DNA of 64,000 nucleotides from Ruminococcus sp. (GTDB taxonomy: Bacteria; Bacillota; Clostridia; Oscillospirales; Ruminococcaceae). Positions 25,999 through 35,384 of the stretch are shown piece by piece (position 1 is the stretch's first letter; every line of letters begins with the position of its first letter). The stretch spans positions 1-64,000 of the forward strand of contig JAFXSC010000018.1 in NCBI GenBank assembly GCA_017525915.1, given 5' to 3'. The translations under genes were made by a program, and so were the position numbers. The notes beneath the pieces were generated by a model, which saw nothing but the letters and a program-made list of their open reading frames with translations, was not told the DNA's origin and searched no databases.

Positions 25999-27033
25999 TC
26001 ACGCTGGATCGCCGCGTTCGCAGGCAATGGTATAACCGGCGGACTCTATTCGTCTTTGCAGGCAGCCGCGGCATTCAGCCGCTTCCTCGCCTGTGCATAT
26101 CTTGTTGTCGTAGAGGTCGTACTTCTTACGAACCATTACCGGCGAAAGATTGGGCATAACGACGTTGCAGCCGGTCATAAGTCCGAGCTCGCGTCCGTTC
26201 GGAGCAACAGTTCCGAGCGCGGTAGTCGCCGGGAGGAGAACGGTCGGGAACATAAGCCGTATGATACCGAGAAGCCGCAGGGTAAGTACGAGAGTGCCGC
26301 CCTTTTCATCGGCAAAGGGCGTGTTATGATGGGGAATGAACGGTCCTATGCCGATCATCTGCGGCTGCAATCCCTGTAAGAACCGCAGGTCGCTGATGAG
26401 ATTTTCAGTGGTCTGGAAGGGCGCTCCGACCATGAAGCCTGCGCCCACCTGATAGCCGAGCTCACGCAGCGTGAACAGGCAGTTTTTCCGGCTTTCAAGG
26501 CTCAGCTCAGCCGGGTGGAGCTTCTGGTAAAGCTCCTCGTCAGCAGCTTCGTGACGGAGGAGGTATCTGTCCGCACCGGCTTCCTTCATGCGCTTGTAGC
26601 TTCCGCGCGAACGCTCCCCGAGGGACAGTGTTATCGCGCAGTCGGGGTACTTCCGGCGTATCTCCGAGATAATTTCGACCATGACGTCATCGGTGAAGTA
26701 AGCGTCCTCGCCGCCCTGCATGACGAACGTCCGGAAGCCCAGTGCGTAGCCGTTTTCGCAGCAGGAAAGTATCTGCTCTTTTGTGAGGCGGTAGCGGTCG
26801 GCGTCCCTGTTGCTGCGGCGGATACCGCAGTACAGGCAGTCGTTTTTGCAGTAGGACGATATCTCGATAAGTCCGCGGAGAAAGACCTTCGTGCCGTAGT
26901 ATTTCCGGCGCACCTCGTCAGCGTATTTTTTCAGCAGAGCGGCAGCTTCCGTGTCATCAGTCTCAATAAGTGCGGCAAGCTCGGTGTCGGTGAGGTCACC
27001 TGTGCGGTAAAGTTTTTCAACAAGTTCAGTCAT
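25999..27033 (-). CDS. hydE: [FeFe]-hydrogenase maturase HydE (radical SAM)
   Basis: Takes part in building the H-cluster diiron subsite of [FeFe] hydrogenase. The 344-residue protein has RGLIEISSYCKNDCLYCGIR with the radical-SAM motif Cx3Cx2C near residues 62-69, and a C-terminal Cx7Cx2C (CTGEEAAECRGC) that matches the optional second cluster of HydE. Relatives include BioB and PylB; the motif context favours HydE. It starts 1 nt after nadA ends. hydF, hydG and the hydrogenase are not in the window. Confidence 0.88.
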   Translation of the reverse strand: MTELVEKLYRTGDLTDTELAALIETDDTEAAALLKKYADEVRRKYYGTKVFLRGLIEISSYCKNDCLYCGIRRSNRDADRYRLTKEQILSCCENGYALGFRTFVMQGGEDAYFTDDVMVEIISEIRRKYPDCAITLSLGERSRGSYKRMKEAGADRYLLRHEAADEELYQKLHPAELSLESRKNCLFTLRELGYQVGAGFMVGAPFQTTENLISDLRFLQGLQPQMIGIGPFIPHHNTPFADEKGGTLVLTLRLLGIIRLMFPTVLLPATTALGTVAPNGRELGLMTGCNVVMPNLSPVMVRKKYDLYDNKICTGEEAAECRGCLQRRIESAGYTIACERGDPA

Positions 27034-27034
27034 A

Positions 27035-27967
27035 TCAGCCGCCGAGCCTTATCATTTCGTCAATGGGACGGCGTGCCTTTGCGATGAGCTCGTCGTCCAT
27101 GAGTATCTCGAACGCCTCGCCGCCCTGACCGCTTATCGCAAGCAGGGTGTTGTAGATGTCCGGCAGGGTAGTGAGCTTCATATTGTGGCAGACGATGTCC
27201 TTTGTAACTGGATAGAACTTCTTCTCTGGACAGTCGTACTGCAAATGCTCCGCGATAGAGGTCTCCGTGCCGATGATGAACTCCTTTGCGTCAGACTTCT
27301 TCGCATAGTCCATGATGCCTGTGGTCGAACCAACGTAATCAGCAAGTGCCACAACTGCCGGCTGACATTCGGGGTGAACGAGGAAGAGAGCGCCCGGGTG
27401 CTCAGCCTTTGCGGCTTCGACTTCCTTCACGGTCACTCTTGCGTGTGTGGGGCAGCCGCCCTGAAGGAGCTTGATATCCTTTTCGGGACACTGGCGCTTC
27501 ACATAGTCGCCGAGGTTGCAGTCGGGGATAAACAGCAGCTTGTCGTTGTCCAGAGCCTTGACTATTTTCAGTGCGCTGGAGGACGTAACGCATACATCGC
27601 AGACCGTTTTCAGCTCGGCTGTGGTGTTGATGTAGGCAACAACAGTCCTGTCCGGCTCGGCAGCCTTTACCGCGCTTATCATTTCTGCGTCCATCTGCTC
27701 AGCCATGGGGCAGCCGGCGTGTCTGCTGGAGAGGTAGACGTGCTTTTCAGGGGAGAGCATTTTCGCTGTCTCAGCCATGAAGTGAACGCCGCAGAAGATG
27801 ACATTTTTCTGTGGTACTCCCTTTGCGTCAACGCTGAGCTTGTAGCTGTCGCCGGTAAAATCGGCTATTTCGACTATCTCGCGCGACTGGTAGCAGTGGG
27901 CGAGGATAGCGGTATCGGTCTCTTTTTTGAGTTTCAGTATTTTATCCTGTAATTCGCGGACTGTCAT
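27035..27967 (-). CDS. nadA: Quinolinate synthase NadA
   Basis: Condenses iminoaspartate with dihydroxyacetone phosphate to quinolinate in NAD synthesis. The 310-residue length matches the short NadA form. The three conserved [4Fe-4S] cysteines appear in order: VIFCGVHFMAE (about residue 80), LVHPECQPAV (about 196) and VCHNMKL (about 260). nadB and nadC are not in the window. The first gene of a two-gene unit with hydE; both need iron-sulfur clusters. Confidence 0.95.
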   Translation of the reverse strand: MTVRELQDKILKLKKETDTAILAHCYQSREIVEIADFTGDSYKLSVDAKGVPQKNVIFCGVHFMAETAKMLSPEKHVYLSSRHAGCPMAEQMDAEMISAVKAAEPDRTVVAYINTTAELKTVCDVCVTSSSALKIVKALDNDKLLFIPDCNLGDYVKRQCPEKDIKLLQGGCPTHARVTVKEVEAAKAEHPGALFLVHPECQPAVVALADYVGSTTGIMDYAKKSDAKEFIIGTETSIAEHLQYDCPEKKFYPVTKDIVCHNMKLTTLPDIYNTLLAISGQGGEAFEILMDDELIAKARRPIDEMIRLGG

Positions 27968-28003
27968 ATTATTCTCCTTCCGGTGATGAAACGAAATATC
28001 GGT

Positions 28004-28141
28004 AAAAGTTGAGAGTTGAGAATTGAGAGTTAAGGTATCGCCTGCCGGCGATTTATCAAAGCAAGGTCATTGCAAAGCCTTTTGATACGTCCGCGTAAGC
28101 AGACACCGCAACTATCAACTTTCAGCTATAAACTCTCAACT
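28004..28141. repeat. Intergenic mosaic repeat, locus 4
   Basis: Contains GTTGAGAGTTGAGAATTGAG, the TATCGCCTGCCGGCGAT hairpin (28036-28052), a GTCCGC/GCAGAC hairpin (28084-28108) that is identical over 23 bases to 61087-61109, and a closing AACTCTCAACT. Confidence 0.7.
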
Positions 28142-28143
28142 GT

Positions 28144-28521
28144 TCAGAGGCTGCTCTCGGCTATGACCTCTACCTCGACGAGTACGCCCTTGGGGAGGGA
28201 CTTCACCGCAACGCAGCTCCTTGCCGGGAGACCTGTGAAGTATCTGCCGTATATCTCGTTGAACGCTGCAAAGTCGTTCATATCCGCGAGGAAGCAGGTG
28301 GTCTTTACTGCCTTTTCAAAGGACGAACCGGCAGTCCTCAGCACCTCGCCGAGGTTACGCATTACCTGCTCGGTCTGACCCTGAATGTCCTGAGCCTCGA
28401 CCGTGTTCGTGCGCGGGTCAATGGCTATCTGTCCGCTTGTATAGACCATTCCTTTGGAGATGATCGCCTGTGAGTAGGGGCCGACTGCTGCCGGAGCCTT
28501 TTCTGTTGATATCTTTATCAT
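28144..28521 (-). CDS. ridA: RidA family enamine/imine deaminase
   Basis: Clears reactive 2-aminoacrylate and related enamines that inactivate PLP enzymes. The 125-residue protein shows the family pattern: KAPAAVGPYSQAI at the start, VYTSGQIAIDP, and the closing SCVAVKSLPKGVLVEVEVIA with the conserved Arg of ARSCV. It lies at the end of the branched-chain amino acid cluster, which fits, since RidA protects IlvE and related enzymes. AAGGAAGG precedes the ATG, 12 nt after the DUF815 gene. Confidence 0.95.
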   Translation of the reverse strand: MIKISTEKAPAAVGPYSQAIISKGMVYTSGQIAIDPRTNTVEAQDIQGQTEQVMRNLGEVLRTAGSSFEKAVKTTCFLADMNDFAAFNEIYGRYFTGLPARSCVAVKSLPKGVLVEVEVIAESSL

Positions 28522-28533
28522 AACTACCTTCCT

Positions 28534-29706
28534 TTATCTCAGTGATGCGAGCATATAATTGATATATTGCTTTGCTGTGCGCGGAGAGCGTCCGTTGCCG
28601 GAGGTTATCGCAAAACGCTCTGCACCGGCGGCAAGCTCCTTCTTGTTCATGATGAGACCGCTTGACTTCGCAAGCTTGGTGACGATGGTGATATATTCGT
28701 CTATTTCGGGTCTGTCAAAGTTCATGCGGAGCCCGAATCTTGACGAGAGCGACAGAGCTTCACGGATAGTATCGCTCTGATCGGCGTCATCACGGTCGGA
28801 GCGATTGCTCGTTGCGTAAATGACGGCATTGTCAGGTCTTGCGGCGGCAGTTCTTTCAAGAGTTGCCTCCAGCGCACCGAAGCTGTCGTTTCCGGAATCG
28901 GACGAAAGGTCGTCGATAAAGATTATGAATTTGAGCAGATTATGGCTTATCTCACGGAATATCGCAGGTATATCGCCAAGCTGCTCCTTTGTTATCTCGA
29001 TGAGACGAAGACCCTGCGGAGCGAATTCATTCGCAACTGCCTTGACAGTTGAGGTCTTTCCTGTGCCTGAATCGCCGTAGAGGAGGACGTTGCGGGCAGG
29101 CTTGCCTTCAAGGAGAGTTTTGGTGTTGTTGATTATCTCGCTGCGCTGCTCCTTGTAGCCGAAAAGGTCGGAGAGATGCTGGCTGTCGGGATATTCCTCC
29201 GGAATGATATCCCCGTCGCGGAATCTGAACATCGTATACTTAGCCCACTTGCCGTAGCCGTATTTTTCAATTTCGTCAAGGCGCTGGGTATAGCTCTCGA
29301 TAAGATCGGTGGGGGAGGTGGTCCAGCGCGGAAGGAATCCGCTGTAATCAATAGAGCCCGAGAAGTCTTCCGGCTTGAGCTGGGCTACTTCCTGGAGGAA
29401 ATCGAGCTCGTGGGAAAGGCACTCCTGCATCTCGTCAGAAGGCTTCATACCAGCTGCGACCTGTCTTATGTATACATTGTCGTCCTCGAGGACGAGCTTC
29501 AGCAGATAGCTGCTGAGATCGACCGTATCCTTCTTGTAGAGCTCGGAAACGAAGTCGGAATAGTCCGCAAGAAAGCTTGAAAGCCTGCGGTTGTCAGAGC
29601 CTATGAGTATCATCAGCCTGTGGAAGACCTCGTCCTGTGCGAGTCCTCTGAATATTGCTACCAGATCGCGGCTGCGGCATAGTTTTATTAGCTTATCGTT
29701 CATCAT
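28534..29706 (-). CDS. DUF815 AAA-type ATPase
   Basis: The 390-residue product has a helical N-terminus of about 180 residues and a C-terminal AAA domain with Walker [10 protein letters not shown] and Walker [12 protein letters not shown], then a sensor-like ATSNRSD. This matches the DUF815 family, whose cellular role is unknown. The start overlaps the leuB stop (ATGA) and RidA follows after 12 nt, so it is translated from the branched-chain transcript. Why a DUF815 ATPase sits in this operon is not clear; a maintenance or chaperone role would be conjecture. Confidence 0.88.
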   Translation of the reverse strand: MMNDKLIKLCRSRDLVAIFRGLAQDEVFHRLMILIGSDNRRLSSFLADYSDFVSELYKKDTVDLSSYLLKLVLEDDNVYIRQVAAGMKPSDEMQECLSHELDFLQEVAQLKPEDFSGSIDYSGFLPRWTTSPTDLIESYTQRLDEIEKYGYGKWAKYTMFRFRDGDIIPEEYPDSQHLSDLFGYKEQRSEIINNTKTLLEGKPARNVLLYGDSGTGKTSTVKAVANEFAPQGLRLIEITKEQLGDIPAIFREISHNLLKFIIFIDDLSSDSGNDSFGALEATLERTAAARPDNAVIYATSNRSDRDDADQSDTIREALSLSSRFGLRMNFDRPEIDEYITIVTKLAKSSGLIMNKKELAAGAERFAITSGNGRSPRTAKQYINYMLASLR

Positions 29707-30776
29707 AATACCTCGATTATCATATTTGTGAATTCGTTGCAGGTCAGCGGTGTACCGCTGTCTGCGCCCATGAGATCGGCAGTGCGGAAGCCTGCCTCCA
29801 GAACTTTGTCAACTGCTGCTTCTATGCAGTCAGCCTCGCCGGAAAGTCCGAACGACCAGCGCAGCATCATTGCCGCGGAGAGAATGGTCGCTGCCGGATT
29901 TGCCCTGCCGGTGCCGGCGATATCCGGTGCAGAGCCGTGGATAGGCTCGTACATACCGCGCTTAGTGCTCCCGAGAGAAGCCGAGGGGAGCATACCGATC
30001 GAGCCGGTAAGCTGTGAAGCCTCGTCGGAGAGGATATCTCCGAACATATTCGACGTAACGATGACATCGAACTGTGAAGGGGCGCGTATAAGCTGCATAG
30101 CCGCGTTGTCAACGAACATATCGCTGTACTGCACGCCGGGATATTCCTCCGCGAGCGCGTGCATAGTCTTTCTCCAGAGCCGCGAGGATTCGAGGACATT
30201 TGCCTTGTCAACGCTGCAAACTCGCCGCCGGCGCTTCATGGCGGTCTCAAAGGCGACCCTGCCGATGCGTTCTATTTCCGTGACGCTGTAAGCCTCGGTG
30301 TCGAAAGCCTCCTGACCGTATTTTCCTTTGCGGAAACCTCTCTCGCCAAAGTAGATGCCTCCGGTGAGCTCGCGGACTATCATCAGGTCGAAGCCGCTGC
30401 CGATAACGCTGTCTTTCAGCGGAGATGCAGCTCTCAGTGCGGGACAGAGTTTTGCCGGACGGAGGTTCGTGTAAAGTCCGAGCGCCTCGCGGATACCGAG
30501 CAGAGCCTTTTCAGGACGCTTGTCACCGGGAAGGCTGTCCCATTTCGGACCGCCGACAGCTCCGAGGAGGACGCTGTCACTTGCAAGGCAGCCTTCAACA
30601 GTCTCCGGAGGAAGGGGGACGCCTACTGCGTCGATAGCGCTTCCGCCGATGAGATAGGGAGTGAAGCGGAAGCTGTGTCCGAACTTCGATGCGGTCTTTT
30701 CAAGCACTGCGACGGCGCTGTCCACTATCTCGGGACCTATCCCGTCACCGCGGAGCAGTGCGATGTTGTATTCCAT
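29703..30776 (-). CDS. leuB: 3-isopropylmalate dehydrogenase
   Basis: Oxidises and decarboxylates 3-isopropylmalate, the third step of leucine synthesis. The 357-residue protein has [12 protein letters not shown] at the start, [10 protein letters not shown] and [11 protein letters not shown] in the active site, [13 protein letters not shown] with the catalytic Lys, and the closing [23 protein letters not shown] lies 6 nt before the ATG at 30776; the longer frame runs into repeat DNA and is rejected. Confidence 0.97.
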   Translation of the reverse strand: MEYNIALLRGDGIGPEIVDSAVAVLEKTASKFGHSFRFTPYLIGGSAIDAVGVPLPPETVEGCLASDSVLLGAVGGPKWDSLPGDKRPEKALLGIREALGLYTNLRPAKLCPALRAASPLKDSVIGSGFDLMIVRELTGGIYFGERGFRKGKYGQEAFDTEAYSVTEIERIGRVAFETAMKRRRRVCSVDKANVLESSRLWRKTMHALAEEYPGVQYSDMFVDNAAMQLIRAPSQFDVIVTSNMFGDILSDEASQLTGSIGMLPSASLGSTKRGMYEPIHGSAPDIAGTGRANPAATILSAAMMLRWSFGLSGEADCIEAAVDKVLEAGFRTADLMGADSGTPLTCNEFTNMIIEVL

Positions 30777-30786
30777 TTTTTCACCT

Positions 30787-30881
30787 TCTTTGCAGTAGTA
30801 GTGGGTAGTGAGCAGTGTGTGGCAGCAGCTCACTTTAAATCAGTCCGCGCAAGCGGACACCGTAATTATGAATTATGAATT
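30787..30881. repeat. Intergenic mosaic repeat, locus 5
   Basis: GTAGTGGGTAGTGAGCAGTG, then the hairpin GTCCGCGCAAGCGGAC with ACCG (30843-30862), then AATTATGAATTATGAATT. The last module overlaps the end of leuD and encodes its final residues. Confidence 0.7.
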
Positions 30882-31351
30882 GTTCCCAGAAGTCCGCCGC
30901 TTTTGATAATATTCTGTATGAACTCCGGGAAGGGCTCTGTGCGGAACTCCTGTCCCGTTGTGATATCGCGTATCACGCCGCTGTCGAGGTCAGCCTCAAG
31001 CTCATCGCCTTCCGCAGCAGCCTCCGCCGCCTCCGGACATTCCACTATGGGCAGTCCGATGTTTATGGCGTTGCGGTAGAAGATACGCGCGAAGCTCTTT
31101 GCAATGACGAGTGAGATGCCGCTCGCCTTTATCGCAATGGGCGCGTGCTCACGCGATGAACCGCAGCCGAAATTCTGTCCGGCAGCGATGATATCTCCCG
31201 GTCTTACGCGGCTGACGAAGGTTTTGTCGAGGTCCTCCATGCAGTGCGCGGCAAGCTCCTTATGGTCGCTTGTGTTGAGATAACGCGCCGGGATTATTAC
31301 GTCCGTATCCACGTTGTCGCCGTACTTTATGACGTTCCCTCTGAGCTTCAT
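30866..31351 (-). CDS. leuD: 3-isopropylmalate dehydratase small subunit
   Basis: Works with LeuC to isomerise 2- to 3-isopropylmalate. The 161-residue protein begins [25 protein letters not shown], which is the LeuD hallmark, and has [17 protein letters not shown]. The ATG at 31351 overlaps the leuC stop by 4 bp. The last residues, TIHNS, and the stop are read from an intergenic repeat (AATTCATAATTCATAATT), so the C-terminus has been shaped by the repeat. Confidence 0.96.
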   Translation of the reverse strand: MKLRGNVIKYGDNVDTDVIIPARYLNTSDHKELAAHCMEDLDKTFVSRVRPGDIIAAGQNFGCGSSREHAPIAIKASGISLVIAKSFARIFYRNAINIGLPIVECPEAAEAAAEGDELEADLDSGVIRDITTGQEFRTEPFPEFIQNIIKSGGLLGTIHNS

Positions 31352-32616
31352 GCGTCCATCACCTCCCACGGACTTGTTATCCTGCCGGTAACAGCGCTTG
31401 CTGCGGCAGTTGCAGGGCTTGCGAGATAGACCTCGGAGGTCGGGTGCCCCATGCGTCCCACGAAATTGCGGTTGGTTGTAGCCACAGCACGCTCGCCTGC
31501 CGCGAGTATGCCCATATGTCCGCCGAGACACGGTCCGCAGGTCGGGGTTGAAACGACCGCGCCTGCCTCGATGAATATTTTCAGCAGACCGCGCTCCATA
31601 GCGTCAAGGTAGACTTGCTGGGTGGCAGGGATGACTATTGTCCGGACGCCCTTTGCGATCTTTCTTCCTCTGAGTATCTCAGCGGCAGCTTCAAGGTCCT
31701 CAAGCCTGCCGTTGGTGCATGAGCCTATCACGGCCTGATCTATCCTGATATTGCCGATATCCGCGAAGGTACGGGCGTTATCCGGGAGATGCGGGAAGGC
31801 TACGGTCGGCTCGATATCCGTGAGGTCGATGTCGTAGACCTCATCGTAATCTGCATCGGGGGCGGCTTCGTACACGACCGGCTCAGCGCCGCCATGTGTC
31901 CTGATATAGCCGAGGGCTGCTTCATCGACCGCGAAGATGCCGTTCTTTGCACCTGCCTCGATCGCCATATTTGCAATGCACAGGCGGTCGGAAACGGTGA
32001 GGGCGGAAAGTCCCGCGCCGGAGAACTCCATTGACTTGTAGAGTGCACCGTCAACGCCTGTCATTCCGATGATACTGAGGATAACGTCCTTGCCGGAGAC
32101 GTACTTCCGGAGCTCGCCGCGGAGGTTGAACTTTATCGCGGAGGGCACTTTGAACCATGCCTTGCCGGTCGCCATGCCGAATGCCATATCGGTCGAGCCT
32201 ACGCCTGTTGAGAACGCACCAAGTGCGCCGTAGGTGCAGGTGTGGGAGTCTGCACCGATAACGAGCTGACCTGCGCTGACAAGACCTTTTTCGGGAACGA
32301 GGGCGTGCTCGATGCCCATTTCGCCGACGTCATAGAAGTGGGTTATGCCCATATCCGCGCAGAAATCCCGGCACTGGCGGCACTGCTCCGCCGCCTTGAT
32401 ATCCTTGTTGGGAGCGAAGTGGTCCATGATCATTGTGACCTTATCTCTGTCGAACACGCTGTCTCTGCCAAGCTTTGCGAACTCATTTATAGCTACCGGC
32501 GAAGTTATATCGTTGCCGAGGACGAGGTCGATATCTGCGAGGACGAGCTGTCCTGCCCTGACCTCATCGAGTCCCGAATGAGCTGCAAGTATCTTCTGAG
32601 TCATTGTCATTGCCAT
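31348..32616 (-). CDS. leuC: 3-isopropylmalate dehydratase large subunit
   Basis: The [4Fe-4S] subunit of isopropylmalate isomerase. The 422-residue length matches the shorter archaeal/clostridial LeuC class. Cluster cysteines are seen in [13 protein letters not shown] and [33 protein letters not shown], the substrate-binding stretch, is intact. It lies 84 bp after ilvN, with a repeat in between, and overlaps leuD. Confidence 0.97.
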   Translation of the reverse strand: MAMTMTQKILAAHSGLDEVRAGQLVLADIDLVLGNDITSPVAINEFAKLGRDSVFDRDKVTMIMDHFAPNKDIKAAEQCRQCRDFCADMGITHFYDVGEMGIEHALVPEKGLVSAGQLVIGADSHTCTYGALGAFSTGVGSTDMAFGMATGKAWFKVPSAIKFNLRGELRKYVSGKDVILSIIGMTGVDGALYKSMEFSGAGLSALTVSDRLCIANMAIEAGAKNGIFAVDEAALGYIRTHGGAEPVVYEAAPDADYDEVYDIDLTDIEPTVAFPHLPDNARTFADIGNIRIDQAVIGSCTNGRLEDLEAAAEILRGRKIAKGVRTIVIPATQQVYLDAMERGLLKIFIEAGAVVSTPTCGPCLGGHMGILAAGERAVATTNRNFVGRMGHPTSEVYLASPATAAASAVTGRITSPWEVMDA

Positions 32617-32633
32617 ATTATCAGCCCTTTTTT

Positions 32634-32699
32634 AGTGTTCAGTGATTAGTGCATAGTGCTTAGCAGGGGCGGATACTATCCGCCCGGAGCCGATAGCCC
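32634..32699. repeat. Intergenic mosaic repeat, locus 6
   Basis: GTGATTAGTGCATAGTG followed by GCAGGGGCGGATACTATCCG and a second short palindrome. It fills the space between leuC and ilvN. Confidence 0.7.
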
Positions 32700-33212
32700 C
32701 TACTTTACGGTCTTCAGGCAGCTTTCACCGCGCTCGACCGCAACAAGTCCCGTTCTGCACATCTCCATGATGCCGCAGGGCTTCATGAGCTCGATGAATG
32801 CGTCTATCTTCGACGATTCGCCCGTGAGCTCGCATACAAGAGCGGTCGCGGAATAGTCAACTATCTTCGACCGGAATATCTCGACCGCGGTCATGATGTC
32901 CTGTCTTGTTTCCGATTTGTTCCTCACTTTAAGGAGCAGGAGCTCTCGGATAACGGTCTCCTCTGCCCTCAGCACCTCGACCTCGCGTACATCGTGAAGC
33001 TTCTGGAGCTGCTGGAGTATGCGTTCCTTTATGTCGTCATCGCCTCGGAAGGCGATGGTTATTCTCGAAAAGCCGCTGGATTCGGTCTCACCCACGGTAA
33101 GACTGTCGATGTTGAAGCCGCGCCGTGTGAACATTCCCGATACTCTCGAAAGAACGCCCGAGATATTCGCAACTAGCACAGCTATGATGTATTTGTTTTC
33201 CGTATTATCCAT
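32700..33212 (-). CDS. ilvN: Acetolactate synthase small (regulatory) subunit
   Basis: Confers valine feedback on acetolactate synthase. The 170-residue protein has an N-terminal ACT domain (VLVANISGVLSRVSGMFTRRGFNIDSL) and the usual C-terminal half (IVDYSATALVCELTGESSKIDAFI). A GAGGTGAG site favours the ATG at 33212; the GTG at 33221 is the alternative. It begins 10 nt after ilvB. Confidence 0.95.
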   Translation of the reverse strand: MDNTENKYIIAVLVANISGVLSRVSGMFTRRGFNIDSLTVGETESSGFSRITIAFRGDDDIKERILQQLQKLHDVREVEVLRAEETVIRELLLLKVRNKSETRQDIMTAVEIFRSKIVDYSATALVCELTGESSKIDAFIELMKPCGIMEMCRTGLVAVERGESCLKTVK

Positions 33213-33222
33213 ACAGCTCACC

Positions 33223-34962
33223 TCACTTTATCTCAGTAATGATATTGTCTATCGAGCCGCCGGGAGGCAGCAGCGGAAGAACAAATTCATCACAGTCAAC
33301 GATACAGTCGATAACGGCAGGTCCGCCGCATGAGAACGCCTTTGCACAGGCGTCACGGAGCTGTTCCTTTGTCGAACAGCGTATGCCGTAAGCTCCGAAT
33401 GCCTCGGCGAGCTTGACATGATCCGTCCTGCGGTCGAGGGTAGTACCGGAGTAATGCTTGTTGAAGAAAAGCGTCTGCAACTGGCGCACCATTCCGAGAA
33501 CGCCGTTGTTCATGATAACGATAACGAGCGGTATCTCGTTGGTAACTGCGGTAGCGAGCTCGTTGAGGTCCATGCCGAAGCTTCCGTCACTGGTAAAGAG
33601 GACGGTCTGCTTTCCGGTCGCAATGCCTGCGCCGACAGCCGCGCCAAGTCCGTAGCCCATTGTACCGAGTCCGCCGCTCGTAAGGAAGGTGCGCGGCTTT
33701 CTGAGGGGGTACCTCTGGGCGGTCCACATCTGGTGCTGACCGACGTCGGTGACTATTATCGAATCCTCGGGAGCGGCAGCGCTCACCGTGTCGATGATAT
33801 CATATGGCAGGAGCCTTTCCGAAGCCGGGATACCTGCGTTCTGGCAGGAGACCGAGCAGTTCTCGCAGTCCTTGGGGTATCTGTGGCTGAGAGCGCTCTG
33901 GGTGCGCTCATTTTCCTCCTCGCGCAGCTCGGCGATACGCGCCTGCCATTCGGGATTGTTCCTCTGCTCGACCATAGCGGTGAGTCTTTCGACGGCATCG
34001 AGGATATCGCCCTTTATGGCGAGGTCTGCGGTGATATTCTTGTGCAGCTCTGCGCCGTCTATATCAATATGGATTATACGGAAATTCTTTGCGAAGCGCT
34101 GCTTGTTGCCGGTCGCCCTGTCGGAGAAGCGCACTCCGAGAGCGATAACAAGGTCGGCTTCGTCCTCAGCCTTTGAGGAGGCATAGTGACCGTGCATACC
34201 CTGCATACCCAGGAATTTCGGGTGGTCATAGGGTACTGCGGAAAGTCCCATGAGCGAGCAGCCCATAGGTGCGTCTATCTTTTCTGCGAAGGCGATGAGC
34301 GCCTCGGAAGCCTTGCCTGAGATTATACCGCCGCCGAAGTAGATGTACGGGCGTTCGCAGGAGTCTATCATCTGCGCGGCTTTGTTGAGCTTGTTCTCGG
34401 CAGCGTATATAATAGGGTAGGGGATAACGGGCTGAGCTTTCGGCTCAAATTCACATCTTGCGGTCTGGACGTCCTTGGGGATATCGACGAGCACCGGACC
34501 GGGGCGTCCGGATTTTGCTATCTTGAACGCCATGCGGAGTATGTCCGCAAGCTCCTCTATGTCCTTCACTATGAAATTATGCTTGGTTATCGGCATTGTG
34601 ATGCCGACGATATCGACCTCCTGAAAGCTGTCGCGTCCGATGAGGTCGCAGGCAACGTTTCCTGTGATAGCGACCATAGGGACGGAGTCGAGGAAGGCGG
34701 TAGCGATGCCGGTAACGAGGTTCGTAGCGCCGGGGCCCGATGTTGCGAGCACGACGCCGACCTTTCCGGTAGTTCTTGCATAGCCGTCGGCGGCGTGAGC
34801 AGCGCCCTGTTCGTGGGCGGAGGTGACGTGCCTCAGACGGTCGCTGGCGTTATAGAGTTCGTCATAGATGTTTATTACCTGACCGCCTGGATAGCCGAAA
34901 ACAGTGTCACAGCCCTGTTCGATGAGGGTCTCCACGACGATCCTTGCACCTGAAATCAACAT
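33223..34962 (-). CDS. ilvB: Acetolactate synthase large subunit
   Basis: The thiamine-diphosphate enzyme that makes acetolactate for valine and leucine and acetohydroxybutyrate for isoleucine. The 579-residue protein has VFGYPGGQVINIYDEL with AHEQGAAHAADGYAR (catalytic Glu), and the ThDP motif GDGSFG-like SDGSFGMDLNELATAV with IVIMNNGVLGMVRQ. The first structural gene of the ilvB-ilvN-leuC-leuD-leuB run. It has a leader of about 225 nt with a leader peptide and attenuator. Confidence 0.97.
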   Translation of the reverse strand: MLISGARIVVETLIEQGCDTVFGYPGGQVINIYDELYNASDRLRHVTSAHEQGAAHAADGYARTTGKVGVVLATSGPGATNLVTGIATAFLDSVPMVAITGNVACDLIGRDSFQEVDIVGITMPITKHNFIVKDIEELADILRMAFKIAKSGRPGPVLVDIPKDVQTARCEFEPKAQPVIPYPIIYAAENKLNKAAQMIDSCERPYIYFGGGIISGKASEALIAFAEKIDAPMGCSLMGLSAVPYDHPKFLGMQGMHGHYASSKAEDEADLVIALGVRFSDRATGNKQRFAKNFRIIHIDIDGAELHKNITADLAIKGDILDAVERLTAMVEQRNNPEWQARIAELREEENERTQSALSHRYPKDCENCSVSCQNAGIPASERLLPYDIIDTVSAAAPEDSIIVTDVGQHQMWTAQRYPLRKPRTFLTSGGLGTMGYGLGAAVGAGIATGKQTVLFTSDGSFGMDLNELATAVTNEIPLVIVIMNNGVLGMVRQLQTLFFNKHYSGTTLDRRTDHVKLAEAFGAYGIRCSTKEQLRDACAKAFSCGGPAVIDCIVDCDEFVLPLLPPGGSIDNIITEIK

Positions 34963-34998
34963 AGTGATAATGATCCTTTCCGATATTTTCCGGTATAC

Positions 34999-35030
34999 AA
35001 AAGGCCTCCGGTAACAAACTGCCGGAGGCC
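34999..35030 (-). terminator. Attenuator terminator in the ilvB leader
   Basis: GGCCTCCGG (35030-35022) pairs perfectly with CCGGAGGCC (35011-35003), followed by TTTT. The 5' side includes TCCGGCAG, which is exactly complementary to CTGCCGGA at 35079-35072 inside the leader-peptide gene, so the two pairings exclude one another. Confidence 0.85.
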
Positions 35031-35054
35031 GAACTTACAGTGATATGGCAAACA

Positions 35055-35162
35055 TCAAGCAAGGGAGCGGTTCCGGCAGAATGAAGCGAGACAGCGGCAT
35101 GGATCCTCCGTGACCGCGCCTGACAGAATGACTTTACCGGAATAGATGAATACCGATCTCAT
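35055..35162 (-). CDS. Branched-chain leader peptide (attenuation)
   Basis: This 35-codon frame is preceded by AAGGAG (35177-35172) 9 nt before its ATG. It encodes MRSVFIYSGKVILSGAVTED and 15 further residues. Val4, Ile6, Val11, Ile12, Leu13 and Val17 are the likely control codons. TTCCGG (35142-35137, codons 7-9) can pair with CCGGAA (codons 30-31). A ribosome waiting at codons 11-13 would cover that first segment and free the later one to break the terminator. The peptide itself probably has no function. It was too short for automatic gene tracks. Confidence 0.75.
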   Translation of the reverse strand: MRSVFIYSGKVILSGAVTEDPCRCLASFCRNRSLA

Positions 35163-35195
35163 GATACACAGCTCCTTACTGGTTCATATATGATA

Positions 35196-35224
35196 ATTCT
35201 AACACTTTTCGGGGATAAAATCAA
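35196..35224 (-). promoter_or_regulatory. Promoter of the ilvB operon leader
   Basis: TTGATT (35224-35219), a 17-bp spacer and TAGAAT (35201-35196). Transcription would begin near 35189, 27 nt before the leader peptide. Confidence 0.65.
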
Positions 35225-35269
35225 TATAAATAACCTTATTTGCTGATAATTTGGGCGATATGCACGAAT

Positions 35270-35384
35270 TCAACAGCTTCGATAGTGCATTGTGCATAGC
35301 GAACGGCTCAATGCACCGCGCTAAAAGAACAGTGAATATAGAATAATGAATAATTGTGGTATCGCCTGACGGCGATACCATTAA
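35270..35384. repeat. Intergenic mosaic repeat, locus 7
   Basis: GATAGTGCATTGTGCATAG, then GAATAATGAATAATTG, then the perfect 9-bp hairpin GGTATCGCCTGACGGCGATACC (arms 35358-35366 and 35371-35379). It directly follows the leuA stop and could also end transcription of leuA. Confidence 0.7.
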
